A stretch of DNA of 64,000 nt from Gibbula magus (taxonomy: Eukaryota > Mollusca > Gastropoda > Trochida > Trochidae). Location: positions 8,265,756 to 8,329,755 of the forward strand of contig OW388292.1 in assembly GCA_936450465.1 (NCBI GenBank). Direction: 5' to 3'. The notes beneath the pieces are model-generated. The model did not search any database, had not been told where the DNA came from, and was given only the letters and a program-made list of their open reading frames with translations. This document shows, one piece after another, positions 33,861 to 45,823 of the stretch (its first letter is position 1; every line of letters begins with the position of its first letter). Both the position numbers and the translations under genes were made by a program.

Positions 33861-35100
33861 CTGTGCAGATGTTTAAAAAAATTGAGGGTGGCATTTTTCC
33901 AAAATGATTTGTTTCGTGATGTAGAGAAATACAAATGCTCACGACTCTACGTTCTTACAGCCTCTGTATTGTGGAGTGGTTTAAACGAACAACACTGTCC
34001 ACACACCATTCTCTCGTTTGGTATCAAAACGGTAACTAGTTCAATATTATAGATTATTAACCAAGTGTGTTTCCGTATCATTGATATAATATTTTTGGAA
34101 TAAAATATAAGCGTTTTAGTGTGTTAAAATTGGTAAAAAAATTGACCTAGTTTTTAGCGGAGTAATTTCATAGGCGGACATCAAAGTGGTGGTCACGATA
34201 TCGGCGATATATGGCTGTGAAGTGCCTGGAAATAGTTCTTAATTAAAACAATTTAAAAACACGATGTGCGTGATCCTTGAAAAAATTACAATTGGTCCCA
34301 TATTTCTTGTTCATTGATATATCTTCAATCCGTTCATAAGTTTATATCTAATAATAAAAAAGCCCTCATAAATCACTTGGTCATGTTACTAGAACAAGGG
34401 AAGTAACTCTAGATTCGACGTTTTGGAAGCTGCTTTGCAGAGTTGATTTGGATTGCTGCATAACAGTATCTTTCACACTTAAACGGTAATTATTTCTAAG
34501 GTGGGGTTGTTTCATCTGTTTATGACAATGAGTACCTATGCTCTTGGTCAATAGCACACTGAAGTTTTGAATGTTTTTTAAAATGAATCTACAATTATCT
34601 TGACTTTGTTAAAACTGTACCGTATGCACCGTATCATATCAGATGATTTCTTGTTTTCGAATATCCATTCATTCAAGCGGAAATACTCGGGTAAACTCTC
34701 GATTATGCTTTTCAATGATTCGTAAACAGTTTAGGATTCGCATGAAAAGAATGGAATTTTGCGAAAGTAGTTCGTGTATTTGACCTTTGAACTGTTTTGC
34801 ATATTTATCAGATTTGGATACCAAGTTTATCAGATTTCTTTATTGCATCGATTACACCCTCCATTATATAATAAATTTGTATTCGGTCGTTAGTATCCTG
34901 TATAAATGTCATGACGAGAGCTGTTAAGCGAGATGAAGTCCGTTGGGCCATTAGGATGTTGAATAAAATCAAACGGCATTGTAATTACGTATACGGTTAA
35001 AAGAATGCTGGATTTTGATTTTCTAGCATTATAGAATATGTGATAAATTATGTCAACAGATCGTTGTTGCATTTTAAACTAGCACCATTTAATATGAGGT
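33861..35100. other. Intergenic, no gene seen
   Basis: AT-rich with no convincing coding block on either strand. Confidence 0.45.
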
Positions 35101-35179
35101 TCATAGACTATGACAACAACATGATGATGTTGTGCGGGACAGTAAACCTTCTAAAAGTGATGGATTGTTCATAATTCGA

Positions 35180-36860
35180 TCATGGTCCATTTCATGTTAT
35201 CATCAACGGTCGATAATATTTTCATTTTACACATGTTGTCTCAAATATTGAAATCATCCAAACGCAAACTATACTGTGCTTTTGTTGATTTTTCGAAAGC
35301 TTTCGATAATGTATGGCGCGCCGGACTTTGGTTAAAATTACTCCGTGTCGGCGTACAGGGCAGATTCATGAACGTTATACAGACACTGTATCAGAATATT
35401 AAATCATGTGTTTCATCAAATAATAAGTTCTCCGATTATTTTCCTTGTCTAAATGGAGTACGCCAGGGAGAAAATATGTCGCCTTTATTGTTTTGCCTTT
35501 TTATAAATGATTTAGATCAGGAGCTTTCTGGCCAAAACTGCAAAGGCATAAGTATACAATGCTTGAGTAAAACAAATCAACTGTTATTTTTACAGTTCAT
35601 AGCACTGCTGTATGCAGATGATACTGTCCTATTTGGCGACAGCCCGAAATCGTTACAGTTATCTATAGACCACTTCTATGAAGATTGCATTAAATGGAAA
35701 CTTACTGTAAATGTTTCTAAAACTAAAATAGTTATCTTCGGTAGCGGGGCAACAAAACGTAACAGGTTCTTTTAGGTTTGGAAATCAAACTCTAGATATT
35801 GTCGACAATTACACATACCTTGGATTATCTTTTCATAAGAATAGGCGACTTATTTATGCCATGAAACACCTCACAGAGAGTGCCATGAAGGCTATGTTTT
35901 GTCTCATAAAACGAGCTAGAAAAATAGTGTTGCCTCTCTACTGCCTTATACAGGCCTTTGATGTTATGATGGTACCAATTTTACTATATGGATCAGAGGT
36001 CTGGGGCTATGAAAATATAAATATTATTTGAAAAAAGTCCATTTGAAATTTCTGAAGTTGATAACTTGATTAAGAAACTATACAGCAACATACTTCGTTT
36101 ATGGCGAACTTGGCAGAGAACCGCTCAGTATAAAGATATTCAAAAGAATGGTATCCTTTTGGCATAAAATATCTACACAAACAGAAACCGTCAAATTATC
36201 TAATATCATCTTAACATTTGTGGATGGCTGGAGAAAGTAGAAGACATTCTGAATAACTGTGGACTGAGCGATGTTTTTCACAATCCACAAAACTACAGCA
36301 CAAAATGGCTCGTCTCAAAAGTAGATGAATCCGGGAATTCATCCGATTAAGCCCTAAGGGCAATTACTACAATTATTTTAAAGATGCCCCCTATTTTGAA
36401 AAATATCTGTTGCTACCAAGAAATATTGCCATTCCAATTTTAAAATTCCGAACCTGCGTGGACTCCCCAGGGAGGAAAAGGACATGCCACCTCTGAGACT
36501 CACCGGTAGTTGCCGACGAAATTCATTATTTGTTCAGATGTCCAGCCTTAAGTATCTTAAGAGTTCAATACATACCATATTATTATTCAAACTGGCCTAG
36601 TCCATTTAAAATGAATCTACTCTTAAAAAATAACAAATTCCGATGTTTAAAGATCCTGTCTGTTTTCATTAGATGTATTTTTTCTCATATGTAATATCAT
36701 ATATATAATATTTATTTATATAAATTGTCGTATGCTACTTTAATGTTCTGCATGCGCAATCGATTTTTTTCTGTTTTTCTCTATGTAAAATTGCTCATGT
36801 ACCACCGTGTGTGGTTTTAGAGAATAAAGGATCTTGAATCTTGAATCTTGAATCAATAGG
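35180..36860 (+). pseudogene. Non-LTR retrotransposon (LINE) 3' fragment
   Basis: The ORF at 35182-35775 is a reverse-transcriptase domain: CAFVDFSKAFDNVWR (motif A), NGVRQGENMSPLLFCLFIND (motif B), LLYADDTVLFG (catalytic YADD), and KTKIVIFGSG. The reading continues in another frame from about 35770 (VDNYTYLGLSF, ILLYGSEVWGYENI), so it is frameshifted, then decays with stops. The 3' end has AATAAAGG followed by TTGAATC repeats (36831-36854), a LINE-type tail. The 5' end is truncated. The clade is jockey/CR1-like by motif style only. Confidence 0.9.
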
Positions 36861-36889
36861 GAATGTACTAGCATTTAGCAAGTTGAGTG

Positions 36890-37332
36890 TATGACGTAAC
36901 GAGTCTCCACACACACAGACATAACGAGTCTCCTCCCACAGACGTAACGAGTCCCTCACATAGACGTAACGAGTCTCAACATACAGACGTAACGAGTCTC
37001 CTCACACAGACGTAACAAGTCTCCTCACATAGACGTAACGAGTCTCCTCACACATACGTAACGAGTCTCCTCACACAAACGTAATGAGTCTCCTCACACA
37101 GACGTAACGAGTCTCCATACACAGACGTAACGAGTCTCCTCACACATACGTAACGAGTCTCCTCACACAGACGTAACGAATTTCCTCACGCAGACGTAAC
37201 GAGTCTCCTCCCACAGACGTAACAAGTCTCCTCACGCAGACGTAACGAATCTCTTCACGGAAACGTAACGAGTCTCCTCCCACAGACGTAACGAGTCTCC
37301 TCACACAGACGTAACGAGTCTCCTAACACAGT
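36890..37332 (+). repeat. 23-bp minisatellite
   Basis: About 19 imperfect units of GACGTAACGAGTCTCCTCAC plus ACA. It lies between the LINE tail and the gypsy 5' LTR. Confidence 0.93.
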
Positions 37333-37628
37333 GCCTGCGCATTAATCAGTTTGGCATCTGAACGTCGCTGACTTTACCAGATACGTTTCAGAAGATTGCC
37401 CTAAATGTGTTCTATCGGACTGATGTCAACTGATCTGGTTGACCGCAGGAAAACGTATATGATCTTAACATCGAAAGAGATATTGTTTCAAATGCAGTGT
37501 ATGGAGTGGCATTATACTGTTGGAAAAGCGTTTAGGGTTACATTGCAGGTAAGGAAGCACGATTGGTGTCGTCATCCTGTCTCAGGGTATAACGTACGCT
37601 ACCGCCAGTAATGGTTCTTAATTACAAA

Positions 37629-37632
37629 CTAC
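37629..37632 (+). repeat. Gypsy target-site duplication, left
   Basis: CTAC, repeated directly after the 3' LTR at 53322-53325 (ACTAC if the LTR is taken one base shorter). Confidence 0.8.
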
Positions 37633-38037
37633 TGTGGCAGAGTCAATATTTCCATGTGTATATAATTTTATTAATAAAACATGTTAAACTGATATAGTGT
37701 TTGTATAATGTTGATGAGAATTACATTTTCATTGAAGTAACTATATCTTAACCATTTTTAACCATTATTTTATATCCAACATTTTATAGCATTGCCATAG
37801 CTCTTAAACCATCAATCTAAACTTAAGCAATCTTATTTCAGCATAACTAACTTGCACTGCATGCTTTGAGCACACCAATCAGTCCCCATGCGCGTCCCAT
37901 GCTTAGGCTATCTTGTTAAGTCCTTTGTCTTCTGTGTTTACCCAAGCGTGACATTAGCTTTCAGAAAGTTAGAGTTTAGTCAATCGGTCAGTCTCATGTA
38001 AAGATCACGTCGGTCAGTAATGTGATTGTAGCATATG
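37633..38037 (+). repeat. Gypsy 5' LTR, first segment
   Basis: Matches 52694-53098 with three mismatches (near 37637, 37663 and 37705). It ends in ATATG, the BEL target site. Confidence 0.95.
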
Positions 38038-38461
38038 TGTAATGGCCAAAATTGACTTTTGGAATTAATTTTATGTCAAAAGTTTATCCTAGATGTGAAA
38101 CTAAATTGACCCACTTTTTGGACTCTTAGCTCTACTCAAGAGGCAAGGGAAGTAACTCCTCATCTGGTAGTAGATTTGAGACTATTGATGGGAGCACATG
38201 GTCATGAGCTCAGACATGTGCTTAGATTTGAAGATTTGAGAGATGTTAAATGTTTCTGAAGATATGTAGACTTGGAACTTCTATATTAATGTCAATCATT
38301 CAAGCATTCAGAAGTTGAACCATGAAGAATAAACTATAAGGAACTGCATTGAAGGTATTGGCATTGTTTATTGATGAAAGTGAATGAACATTTGACTTTG
38401 AACATGATGATATGAAAACACAGTAGGTGATACAAACTAATTTGAAGATTTGCACACAACA
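38038..38461 (+). repeat. BEL/Pao 5' LTR
   Basis: 424 bp. Differs from the 3' LTR near 38045 (GGCC/GACC) and near 38440 (ACTAATTT/ACTGATTT). No obvious TGG-type primer-binding site follows. Confidence 0.95.
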
Positions 38462-38515
38462 TTTCATTGACATTAATAGTGATAATGACTTTCTAGAATT
38501 GAAGATTAGAAGAGG

Positions 38516-39997
38516 ATGTATTTTGAACATGAAAACCAAGGCATATCTTGTACCATGAATGATAGTGAGATTGTTAGGCCAAAACGTCAACAGAAATTGA
38601 CTGACATAGGATTTGAATATCAGAAGAAGGTGAAACATGATAACTTGAAACAGACTTTGAGGAGGGTTATGAACAATTTGAAGTGTGTGAATGAACTTAT
38701 ATCTGAGGGGGCAGACTATGAAGTTGTCAGAACTGAATACTCAAACTTTCTTCTTGTATTTGAGGAATTGTTTTGTGATGAAGAAGAATATTTCAGGCTT
38801 GTTAATGAAAAAGAAAGAGAAGAGTATAACGAGAAAACTAAATCCAAAAGAGATGAGTTAATGGTTTTCAAAGCACATGCTGATAGCTACATTGAAAGTG
38901 AAGCAAGAAAGCTTGTCCTCAATTCAAGTAGAATAAGCCCTCAGGATAGCGTATCCCAGACAAAGTCTAGTGCACACCATACAAAATCCATCAGAACTAC
39001 CAGTAAGTCATCTCAGGTTAACTCTGTGACAGGTGCACGCATAAAGGCAGATCAGAGAAAGGCAGAAGTTAGAGCTAAAATAGATACTCTTCAGAAGTTG
39101 CAAGATTTAGAAATTTCCAAGATGAAACTCAAAATGGAAGAAGAGAGATTGTATTTAGAAAGAGAAATGGCAATCGCAGAAGCAAGAACTAAGGTTTTAG
39201 AGGATTTTGAGACGTCTACAGTGGCAAGTAGTAGATCCGAAAGAAAGAGACCGAGTCTATGTAAGAGTTCAGATACAGACAACACAAGTTGTCATCATAC
39301 ACAATTGCAACAAGAAAAGAAAAAGCCTGTATTAGCTGGTAGTGCTGGTAGAGAAACAGTGAAGAAAGAAGTAGGTGCTAGGTCTTACATGAATGAGGTT
39401 GACTATAGACATTCAACTGCTAATGAGAGACTGCAATATTCACAGGGCAGCTTTAGAAGACACAGCACTGAGCAGAAACCAGTCTACAATCAGGACATGT
39501 ACAATCAGTATCGACTGGAGGATAGAGATAAGTATTTTGAAGAGGAACGTCCACATTTTCAAGATGGTTATGATAGAGATGTCTTGAACATGAATAGGGG
39601 GACAAAGCCTCAATACACTGAACTTAATCCACATGTTGACGTGTTTCAGCCACACCAGTTTGATACAGCTGAGATACCAAGACCAAGACAAACACCCACG
39701 CGGCAGCCTACATCTCCTGAGGTAGCTATTACAAGTGTCGTCAACCAACTCCGTAAGCCTGTTCCAGAGATCATCAAGTTTAGCGGTAATCCTTTGGAAT
39801 ACAAAAGATTCATTCGTCAGTTCAAGACCAAAGTAGTTGCTTACGCAGAAGATACAGATGAAACCATGAACTATTTAGAACAGTTTACAACTGGTGAAGC
39901 TCACAAAATTGTCTCTAGCTATAGTTACTTGGATTCGAGGAGAGGCTATGAAGCTGCGACGAGAGAATTAGAAAGCCGCTATGGTGACACGGAATGA
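38516..39997 (+). CDS. BEL/Pao Gag-like ORF (DUF1759 start)
   Basis: 493 residues from the first ATG after the LTR. The N-terminal half is charged and coiled-coil-like (residues about 190-240 rich in K, E, L: KMKLKMEEERLYLE), followed by a polar linker. From about residue 410 a DUF1759-type Pao Gag region begins (FSGNPLEYKRFIRQF) and stops at RYGDTE in the middle of the conserved block. The TGA overlaps the next ATG as ATGA, in the -1 phase. This is either a small deletion or a stop/restart arrangement. Confidence 0.9.
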   Translation: MYFEHENQGISCTMNDSEIVRPKRQQKLTDIGFEYQKKVKHDNLKQTLRRVMNNLKCVNELISEGADYEVVRTEYSNFLLVFEELFCDEEEYFRLVNEKEREEYNEKTKSKRDELMVFKAHADSYIESEARKLVLNSSRISPQDSVSQTKSSAHHTKSIRTTSKSSQVNSVTGARIKADQRKAEVRAKIDTLQKLQDLEISKMKLKMEEERLYLEREMAIAEARTKVLEDFETSTVASSRSERKRPSLCKSSDTDNTSCHHTQLQQEKKKPVLAGSAGRETVKKEVGARSYMNEVDYRHSTANERLQYSQGSFRRHSTEQKPVYNQDMYNQYRLEDRDKYFEEERPHFQDGYDRDVLNMNRGTKPQYTELNPHVDVFQPHQFDTAEIPRPRQTPTRQPTSPEVAITSVVNQLRKPVPEIIKFSGNPLEYKRFIRQFKTKVVAYAEDTDETMNYLEQFTTGEAHKIVSSYSYLDSRRGYEAATRELESRYGDTE

Positions 39998-42900
39998 TTG
40001 CATCAGCATTTGTCAAGAGGGCTCTAGATTGGAATCCGATCAAGAACGACAGTGTAAAAGCGCTCGACGAGTTCTCAATTTTTCTCACTGAATGTTTGAA
40101 CGCTGTAGAGAGTATTGAAGCTATGAGAGTGCTTGAGTACCCAGACAATATCAAGAAGCTGGTCATGAAATTGCCATACTACTATCATGACAAGTGGAGA
40201 GGCTACGTGGATAGACGAAGAAGTGAAAGGCAACTGATAAGATTTCATCACCTGGTGGACTTTGTCAAGTTGGAAGCCAGAAAGGCAAACGACCCAATCT
40301 ACGGCAAGTTGGCACTTAGGACTGAACATAAACCAATACCTAAGACTAAATATCCAGCACTTAAAGACAAGCAAGTCTCTTTTGCAACTGACCTTCCAAC
40401 CAAGCCAAGCCAGACCGAAAATCTACAATCTTTGAGACCGAAAGCCTTTCTCTCACCATGTATTTGCTGCCAGTCAAATCAACATGGAGTCGAAAGATGC
40501 GATCAATGGAGATCTCGACAACACTTTGCGAAGATCAACATATTGAGAAATAAAGGCCTCTGCTTCAGGTGCCTGAGACATGGACATGTCAGCAAATCTT
40601 GCCCCCAGATAGAAGCTGTACAGTGCAAGATTTGTAAAGGTCAACACTTAACCATTCTGCACATGGACAAGAAAGATGAAAGAATCGACAAGCAGGACAA
40701 GATAATGACAAGGCAGAGTGGAGACAACAAAAGTCCAGTTAGTGCTTGTGCTGAACTTCACACGCAAGAAGACGAGACAGGGGCTGGAGAGGTACAGTGT
40801 ACTATGGCTATCGTTCCTGTCAGAGTGAGTTACAAGGACAGTTTGAAGTACGTTGAAACCTACGCATTCCTTGATCCTGGTAGTAGCGCATGTTTTTGCA
40901 CAGAGACACTGATGACAAAGTTAGGCTGCGAAGGTAAAAAGAAGAGGATATCTCTCGAAACGATGGGTAAGCCTCACACCATGACTACATTTGAAATCAA
41001 TGGTCTTAAAGTCTGCAACCTGGACATGAAATCTACAATCAAATTGCCAAAGGTCTATACCAAAGACAAGTTGCCTGTATCAAGACACCACGTTCCACGA
41101 CAAGATGACGTCTTGAAATGGCCACACCTCTCTGACATTGACTTCTGTGAAAAGAAAATAGAAATTGGACTTTTAATCGGCAACAATGTACCCAGCGCAT
41201 ACACATCCTTAGAAGTCAGAACTGGACCAATCAGCGCACCCCATGCAACAAAGACTATCCTCGGCTGGATAGTGTGGAACCTTCTCAGAGACTCAGTGAC
41301 TGGTGCTGATGACAAGCAATATGCCAACAGAATTGAAGTAGCTGCTGTCCCAGAGGAAGAGGAACTGAAAACTATCGAAAGAATGTTGAAAGATTCGATG
41401 AATTACGATTTCCCAACACGGACAATAGATGATAAGAAAGAAAATTCACAGGAAGATTTGATGTTCCTGAACAAGGTGTCCCAATCATTAGGTTTCAAAG
41501 ATGGACACTACACAATTGGATTACCCTTTAGAAATGACAATGTCAAGATGCCAAACAACTCAAATCAAGCATTACAAAGACTTGGACATATCAAGAGTAA
41601 AATGAAGAAGAATGCTGACTTTCATTCCGACTACACAGAGTTCATGAACAAGATCATCAACAAGGGCTACGCGGAACAAGTCCCAAACAGCGAACTGCAC
41701 AAAGGTGAAGGCCAAGAATGGTATATTCCACATCATGGTGTATATCATCCCCAGAAGCAGAAGATTCGAGTAGTTTTTGACTGTTCTGCACTGTATCAGG
41801 GTATCTCTCTCAACAATCAACTATTGCAAGGACCCGATCTAACCAACAATCTCCTTGGTATCCTGTTAAGATTTAGAGAGGAAAGAATAGCCATTATCGG
41901 GGACATAGAGGCAATGTATTATCAAGTCAAGGTGCCGAAAAGTGATCAAGATTTCCTACGATTCTTCTGGTGGCCCGGTGGTGACTCATCGAAAGATCCA
42001 GTAATCTACCGCATGACAGTTCACTTGTTTGGAGCCATATCCTCACCGACTTGTGCCAACATAGCTCTTAGACAAACGGCCTCTGATAATGAACATTCCT
42101 TTCCTGGAGAAGTCACAAACCTGATTGAGAAAAACTTCTACGTTGATGATTTCCTGAAGACAACACCAACAGATGAAAAGGCCAAAGAACTCATTCAAGA
42201 GGTCAGTCAACTCTGTTCAAGTGGAGGCTTCCACTTGACCAAATGGATAAGTAACAGCCATAGCGTCATGGATTCTGTACCCAGCAAAGAGCGTGCTAAA
42301 GGTGCCATGGACTTGAACCTTGATCAAGATCAACTGCCAGCTGAACGAGCACTCGGCGTTCACTGGAATGTTGAAGAAGATACGATCAGATTCGACGTGA
42401 ACATCAAACCCAAGCCAGAAACAAGAAGAGGTATCCTATCCATAGCAAGCTCCATCTTTGATCCTCTCGGACTGTTAGCACCATTTACTCTGAAAGCAAG
42501 AATACTGCTACAAAACCTCTGCAGAATGAAGATAAGTTGGGATGACGACATTGGTGACAAAATGAAAAAGAAGTGGCAAGCTTGGATTGAAGATCTGAAA
42601 CTTGTTGTCGAACTTGACATCCCAAGATGTTACAAACCACCTGACTTTGGAGAAGTGAGCACTTGTGATCTACACATGTTCTCTGATGCCAGCGATGCAG
42701 GATACGGTGTCGCTGCCTACATATGTATCACAAACTGTCAGAACAAAGTTCACTGCACCCTAGTTCTTGGAAAGTCCAGAGTGGTTCCTTTGAAAAAGAT
42801 AACAATCCCACGACTTGAACTCACAGCTGCAGTACTATCTGTACGCCTTAGTAAAGTGCTAACAAGGGAACTTGAATATCCACTGCGAAAGATCTACTTT

Positions 42901-44781
42901 TGGACCGACAGCATGTCCGTGATTCGGTACATAAGTAACGAAACAACCAGGTTTCACACTTTTGTAGCGAACAGAGTTGCACTTATAAGAGAAGCTACAG
43001 ATGTGGAACAGTGGAACTACATAGACTCAAAGTCTAACCCGGCAGACATTGCATCAAGAGGCATCAAGATGAGAAAGCTAATAGACTCAAGCATTTGGTG
43101 GAGCGGACCAGAAATCCTACAAACTCCAATCAAAACGGAAACCCAAGATCAAGACAACTTGAAACTAGACAATGACGACCCAGAAGTTAAGTGCCATGTC
43201 AGCAGTACTGTGACCCAAACATGTGATGTGATGGACAAACTGTTACTTTTCTTTTCAGATTGGATGAAACTGAAGAGATCAGTTGCTTGGATCCTTGCTG
43301 TAAAAGAAGAACTGGCACGTCGAGTGAAGATCAGAAAAGAAAACACAGAATTCCAAGAAATGAACAAGAGACGAATAGACAGACGGACACAAGAATTGAA
43401 AATAGCAAGAGGTGAACTGTCAAGCAGGATGATAGAGAAAGCAGAGGAATCTATCATTAGATACATACAGTCGCAACACTATGCAGCTGAAATATGTGAT
43501 CTGCAGCGGAAAGAGAATTCCAGACAAATCAAGCACTATTCTTCACTGCGCAAACTAGACCCCATTCTTGCTGACGGCATACTTCGAGTCGGAGGTCGAC
43601 TCAACAAATCAGAACTTTCCTATGATGCTAAACATCCAATCATACTCCCCAAAAGCTCTACAATCACTGAACTCATCTTGAGAGACATTCACAAAAAAGT
43701 TGGACACTTGGGAAAAAACTCGATGTTATCTGAACTTCGACAAAAATTTTGGATTGTTGGAGCCGGAAATGCAATCAAAAGGGTTGTATCAAAATGTGTC
43801 ACATGCAAGAAATATCAGGCTCAAACTCTGAACCAGAAGATGGGTGATTTGCCGCAGAGAAGATTGACAACCAACGAACCACCGTTTACCAACACCGGCA
43901 TGGATTTCTTCGGACCAATACTTGTGAAGCGTGGGAGAGCTTGTGTCAAACGGTACGGTGTTGTTTTCACCTGTTTAGCCGTAAGGGCGGTCCACTTGGA
44001 AGTGGCACACAGCCTTGACACTGATTCGTGTATAAATGCTATTCGCCGCTTTACTGCGAGACGAGGCAATGTGAAATCCATTTGCTCAGATAATGGTACC
44101 AACTTGGTTGGATCCTGTAAGGAATTAAAGTGTGAAATTCAGAATTGGAATCAACACAAAATTGGAAAAGAACTCCAACAAAAACACATCGAATGGCACT
44201 TCAACCCACCTAGTGCGTCACACTTCGGAGGAATTTGGGAGAGACTTATCAGATCCGTAAGAAAGATTCTCTATTCTCTCATGCAGGAACAAACTATACG
44301 TTTGGACGATGAAGGGTTACAAACTCTTTTTTGTGAGATCGAAGCAATTCTGAACAATCGTCCCATTACAGAGTTATCTACAAATCCCAATGACCTAATT
44401 CCTCTGACCCCAAATCACCTCCTGCTGCTTAGACCCGGTGAAAGCTTTTCACCTGGTATCTTCACCAAAGATGATAACTATGCAAGACGTCGCTGGAAGC
44501 AGATCCAGTATCTTTCAGACATTTTCTGGAAGAGATGGCAGAAGGAGTACGTAGTGCTCTTAAATCAGAGACAGAAGTGGTGTTTCCCCAAAAGAAATGT
44601 ACAAATAGGGGATGTCGTGCTCGTAGTAGACAATACTCCGAGAAACTCCTGGGCTATGGCCCGGGTCCTAGATGTGATGACTGATTGCAGAGGACTCGTC
44701 CGCGCTGTTAGAGTCAAAACCCAGTCGAGCGAATATGTTCGACCCGTGCATAAACTGTGCCTGCTGCTAGAAAATGACTGA
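39994..44781 (+). CDS. BEL/Pao Pol polyprotein
   Basis: 1595 residues. It continues the DUF1759 block (IASAFVKRALDW), then has zinc-knuckle CFRCLRHGHVSKSC at about residue 190, aspartic protease FLDPGSSACF at about 290, and Pao RT with FDCSA (about 595) and catalytic FYVDDF (about 715). RNase H/peptidase A17 type FSDASDAGYG (about 896) and FWTDSMSV follow. The integrase zinc-binding HKKVGHLGKN and CVTCKKY (about 1267) come next, then the DDE core with GMDFFGP, CSDNGTN (about 1365) and GGIWERLIRS (about 1413). A DUF5641 domain ends it (about 1495-1590). The frame is open throughout, so apart from the split from Gag it looks intact. Confidence 0.96.
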   Translation: MIASAFVKRALDWNPIKNDSVKALDEFSIFLTECLNAVESIEAMRVLEYPDNIKKLVMKLPYYYHDKWRGYVDRRRSERQLIRFHHLVDFVKLEARKANDPIYGKLALRTEHKPIPKTKYPALKDKQVSFATDLPTKPSQTENLQSLRPKAFLSPCICCQSNQHGVERCDQWRSRQHFAKINILRNKGLCFRCLRHGHVSKSCPQIEAVQCKICKGQHLTILHMDKKDERIDKQDKIMTRQSGDNKSPVSACAELHTQEDETGAGEVQCTMAIVPVRVSYKDSLKYVETYAFLDPGSSACFCTETLMTKLGCEGKKKRISLETMGKPHTMTTFEINGLKVCNLDMKSTIKLPKVYTKDKLPVSRHHVPRQDDVLKWPHLSDIDFCEKKIEIGLLIGNNVPSAYTSLEVRTGPISAPHATKTILGWIVWNLLRDSVTGADDKQYANRIEVAAVPEEEELKTIERMLKDSMNYDFPTRTIDDKKENSQEDLMFLNKVSQSLGFKDGHYTIGLPFRNDNVKMPNNSNQALQRLGHIKSKMKKNADFHSDYTEFMNKIINKGYAEQVPNSELHKGEGQEWYIPHHGVYHPQKQKIRVVFDCSALYQGISLNNQLLQGPDLTNNLLGILLRFREERIAIIGDIEAMYYQVKVPKSDQDFLRFFWWPGGDSSKDPVIYRMTVHLFGAISSPTCANIALRQTASDNEHSFPGEVTNLIEKNFYVDDFLKTTPTDEKAKELIQEVSQLCSSGGFHLTKWISNSHSVMDSVPSKERAKGAMDLNLDQDQLPAERALGVHWNVEEDTIRFDVNIKPKPETRRGILSIASSIFDPLGLLAPFTLKARILLQNLCRMKISWDDDIGDKMKKKWQAWIEDLKLVVELDIPRCYKPPDFGEVSTCDLHMFSDASDAGYGVAAYICITNCQNKVHCTLVLGKSRVVPLKKITIPRLELTAAVLSVRLSKVLTRELEYPLRKIYFWTDSMSVIRYISNETTRFHTFVANRVALIREATDVEQWNYIDSKSNPADIASRGIKMRKLIDSSIWWSGPEILQTPIKTETQDQDNLKLDNDDPEVKCHVSSTVTQTCDVMDKLLLFFSDWMKLKRSVAWILAVKEELARRVKIRKENTEFQEMNKRRIDRRTQELKIARGELSSRMIEKAEESIIRYIQSQHYAAEICDLQRKENSRQIKHYSSLRKLDPILADGILRVGGRLNKSELSYDAKHPIILPKSSTITELILRDIHKKVGHLGKNSMLSELRQKFWIVGAGNAIKRVVSKCVTCKKYQAQTLNQKMGDLPQRRLTTNEPPFTNTGMDFFGPILVKRGRACVKRYGVVFTCLAVRAVHLEVAHSLDTDSCINAIRRFTARRGNVKSICSDNGTNLVGSCKELKCEIQNWNQHKIGKELQQKHIEWHFNPPSASHFGGIWERLIRSVRKILYSLMQEQTIRLDDEGLQTLFCEIEAILNNRPITELSTNPNDLIPLTPNHLLLLRPGESFSPGIFTKDDNYARRRWKQIQYLSDIFWKRWQKEYVVLLNQRQKWCFPKRNVQIGDVVLVVDNTPRNSWAMARVLDVMTDCRGLVRAVRVKTQSSEYVRPVHKLCLLLEND

Positions 44782-45169
44782 CTTTTGACCTATATGATGA
44801 CAGGGTTATCTCCCCTGGTCTTCAATGAAGTGAATGTGGTGAACTTTAATTGGTAAAATAGTAAATCACCACTTTGAGCCATGAAGAAGTGATCTGATGA
44901 TTCTAACATGAACTTTAATTTTTGTTTTTCAGCTTTACCTTGCAAAGGGCTAGGTTTTTCATTATGAATCTTATTGCAATTCAGCAAATTATGTTTTTCA
45001 GGGAAGTTCTCCGTTTAAGTTTCTTATTACAAATTCACCCACTCAAGTAATAACCATTTATTTTTTGGCATTTTTGCGGTGTAGTTTTATTTCAAATTTT
45101 GACCAATTTGTGGTAATGCTCATTTATAATTGCTTTCATTCGGATTATGACGCAATTCAGGGGCTGGTA

Positions 45170-45593
45170 TGTAATGACCAAAATTGACTTTTGGAATTAA
45201 TTTTATGTCAAAAGTTTATCCTAGATGTGAAACTAAATTGACCCACTTTTTGGACTCTTAGCTCTACTCAAGAGGCAAGGGAAGTAACTCCTCATCTGGT
45301 AGTAGATTTGAGACTATTGATGGGAGCACATGGTCATGAGCTCAGACATGTGCTTAGATTTGAAGATTTGAGAGATGTTAAATGTTTCTGAAGATATGTA
45401 GACTTGGAACTTCTATATTAATGTCAATCATTCAAGCATTCAGAAGTTGAACCATGAAGAATAAACTATAAGGAACTGCATTGAAGGTATTGGCATTGTT
45501 TATTGATGAAAGTGAATGAACATTTGACTTTGAACATGATGATATGAAAACACAGTAGGTGATACAAACTGATTTGAAGATTTGCACACAACA
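45170..45593 (+). repeat. BEL/Pao 3' LTR
   Basis: 424 bp, about 99.5% identical to the 5' LTR. Preceded by CAGGGGCTGGTA, a weak polypurine tract. Confidence 0.95.
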
Positions 45594-45598
45594 ATATG

Positions 45599-45821
45599 CA
45601 TTCATTGGATCGAGACCATGGTGGTCAGGATTGTGTTTATTCTTATATCTAAGATGACGTAGGCTTCGGCGGTATCTGCATTATGTATGCAACGAGCTCA
45701 GGTCATACCCACCTGGCTGTCGCTTTATTGCATACCTTTTGTAATAAACTACCATGATACGACTCACACCCAGTAGCCTTTGTGGTTCTTTCGAAGTGCC
45801 CCGAAATCTAACGCTACTACA
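45599..45821 (+). repeat. Gypsy 5' LTR, second segment
   Basis: Same as 53099-53321. It contains AATAAA near 45743 and ends CTACTACA. Confidence 0.95.
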
Positions 45822-45823
45822 TC

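Larger units (their letters stand above)
38038..45593 (+). mobile_element. BEL/Pao LTR retrotransposon, full length
   Basis: LTRs 38038-38461 and 45170-45593 (424 bp each) begin TGTAATG, end CACAACA and differ at two positions. The flanking 5-bp duplication ATATG (38033-38037, 45594-45598) is of BEL/Pao length. The interior encodes Gag and a Pol with the order zinc knuckle, protease, RT, RNase H, integrase, which is the BEL/Pao order. Removing it restores a 628-bp gypsy LTR exactly. Confidence 0.96.

Noticed and set aside
35182..35775. Host reverse transcriptase gene
   Set aside because: Frameshifted continuation, decayed downstream frame and a TTGAATC tail show it is a LINE fragment.
39994..44781. 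Host domesticated retroviral-like gene
   Set aside because: It lies between near-identical LTRs with a TSD, so it is a young mobile element, not a domesticated gene.
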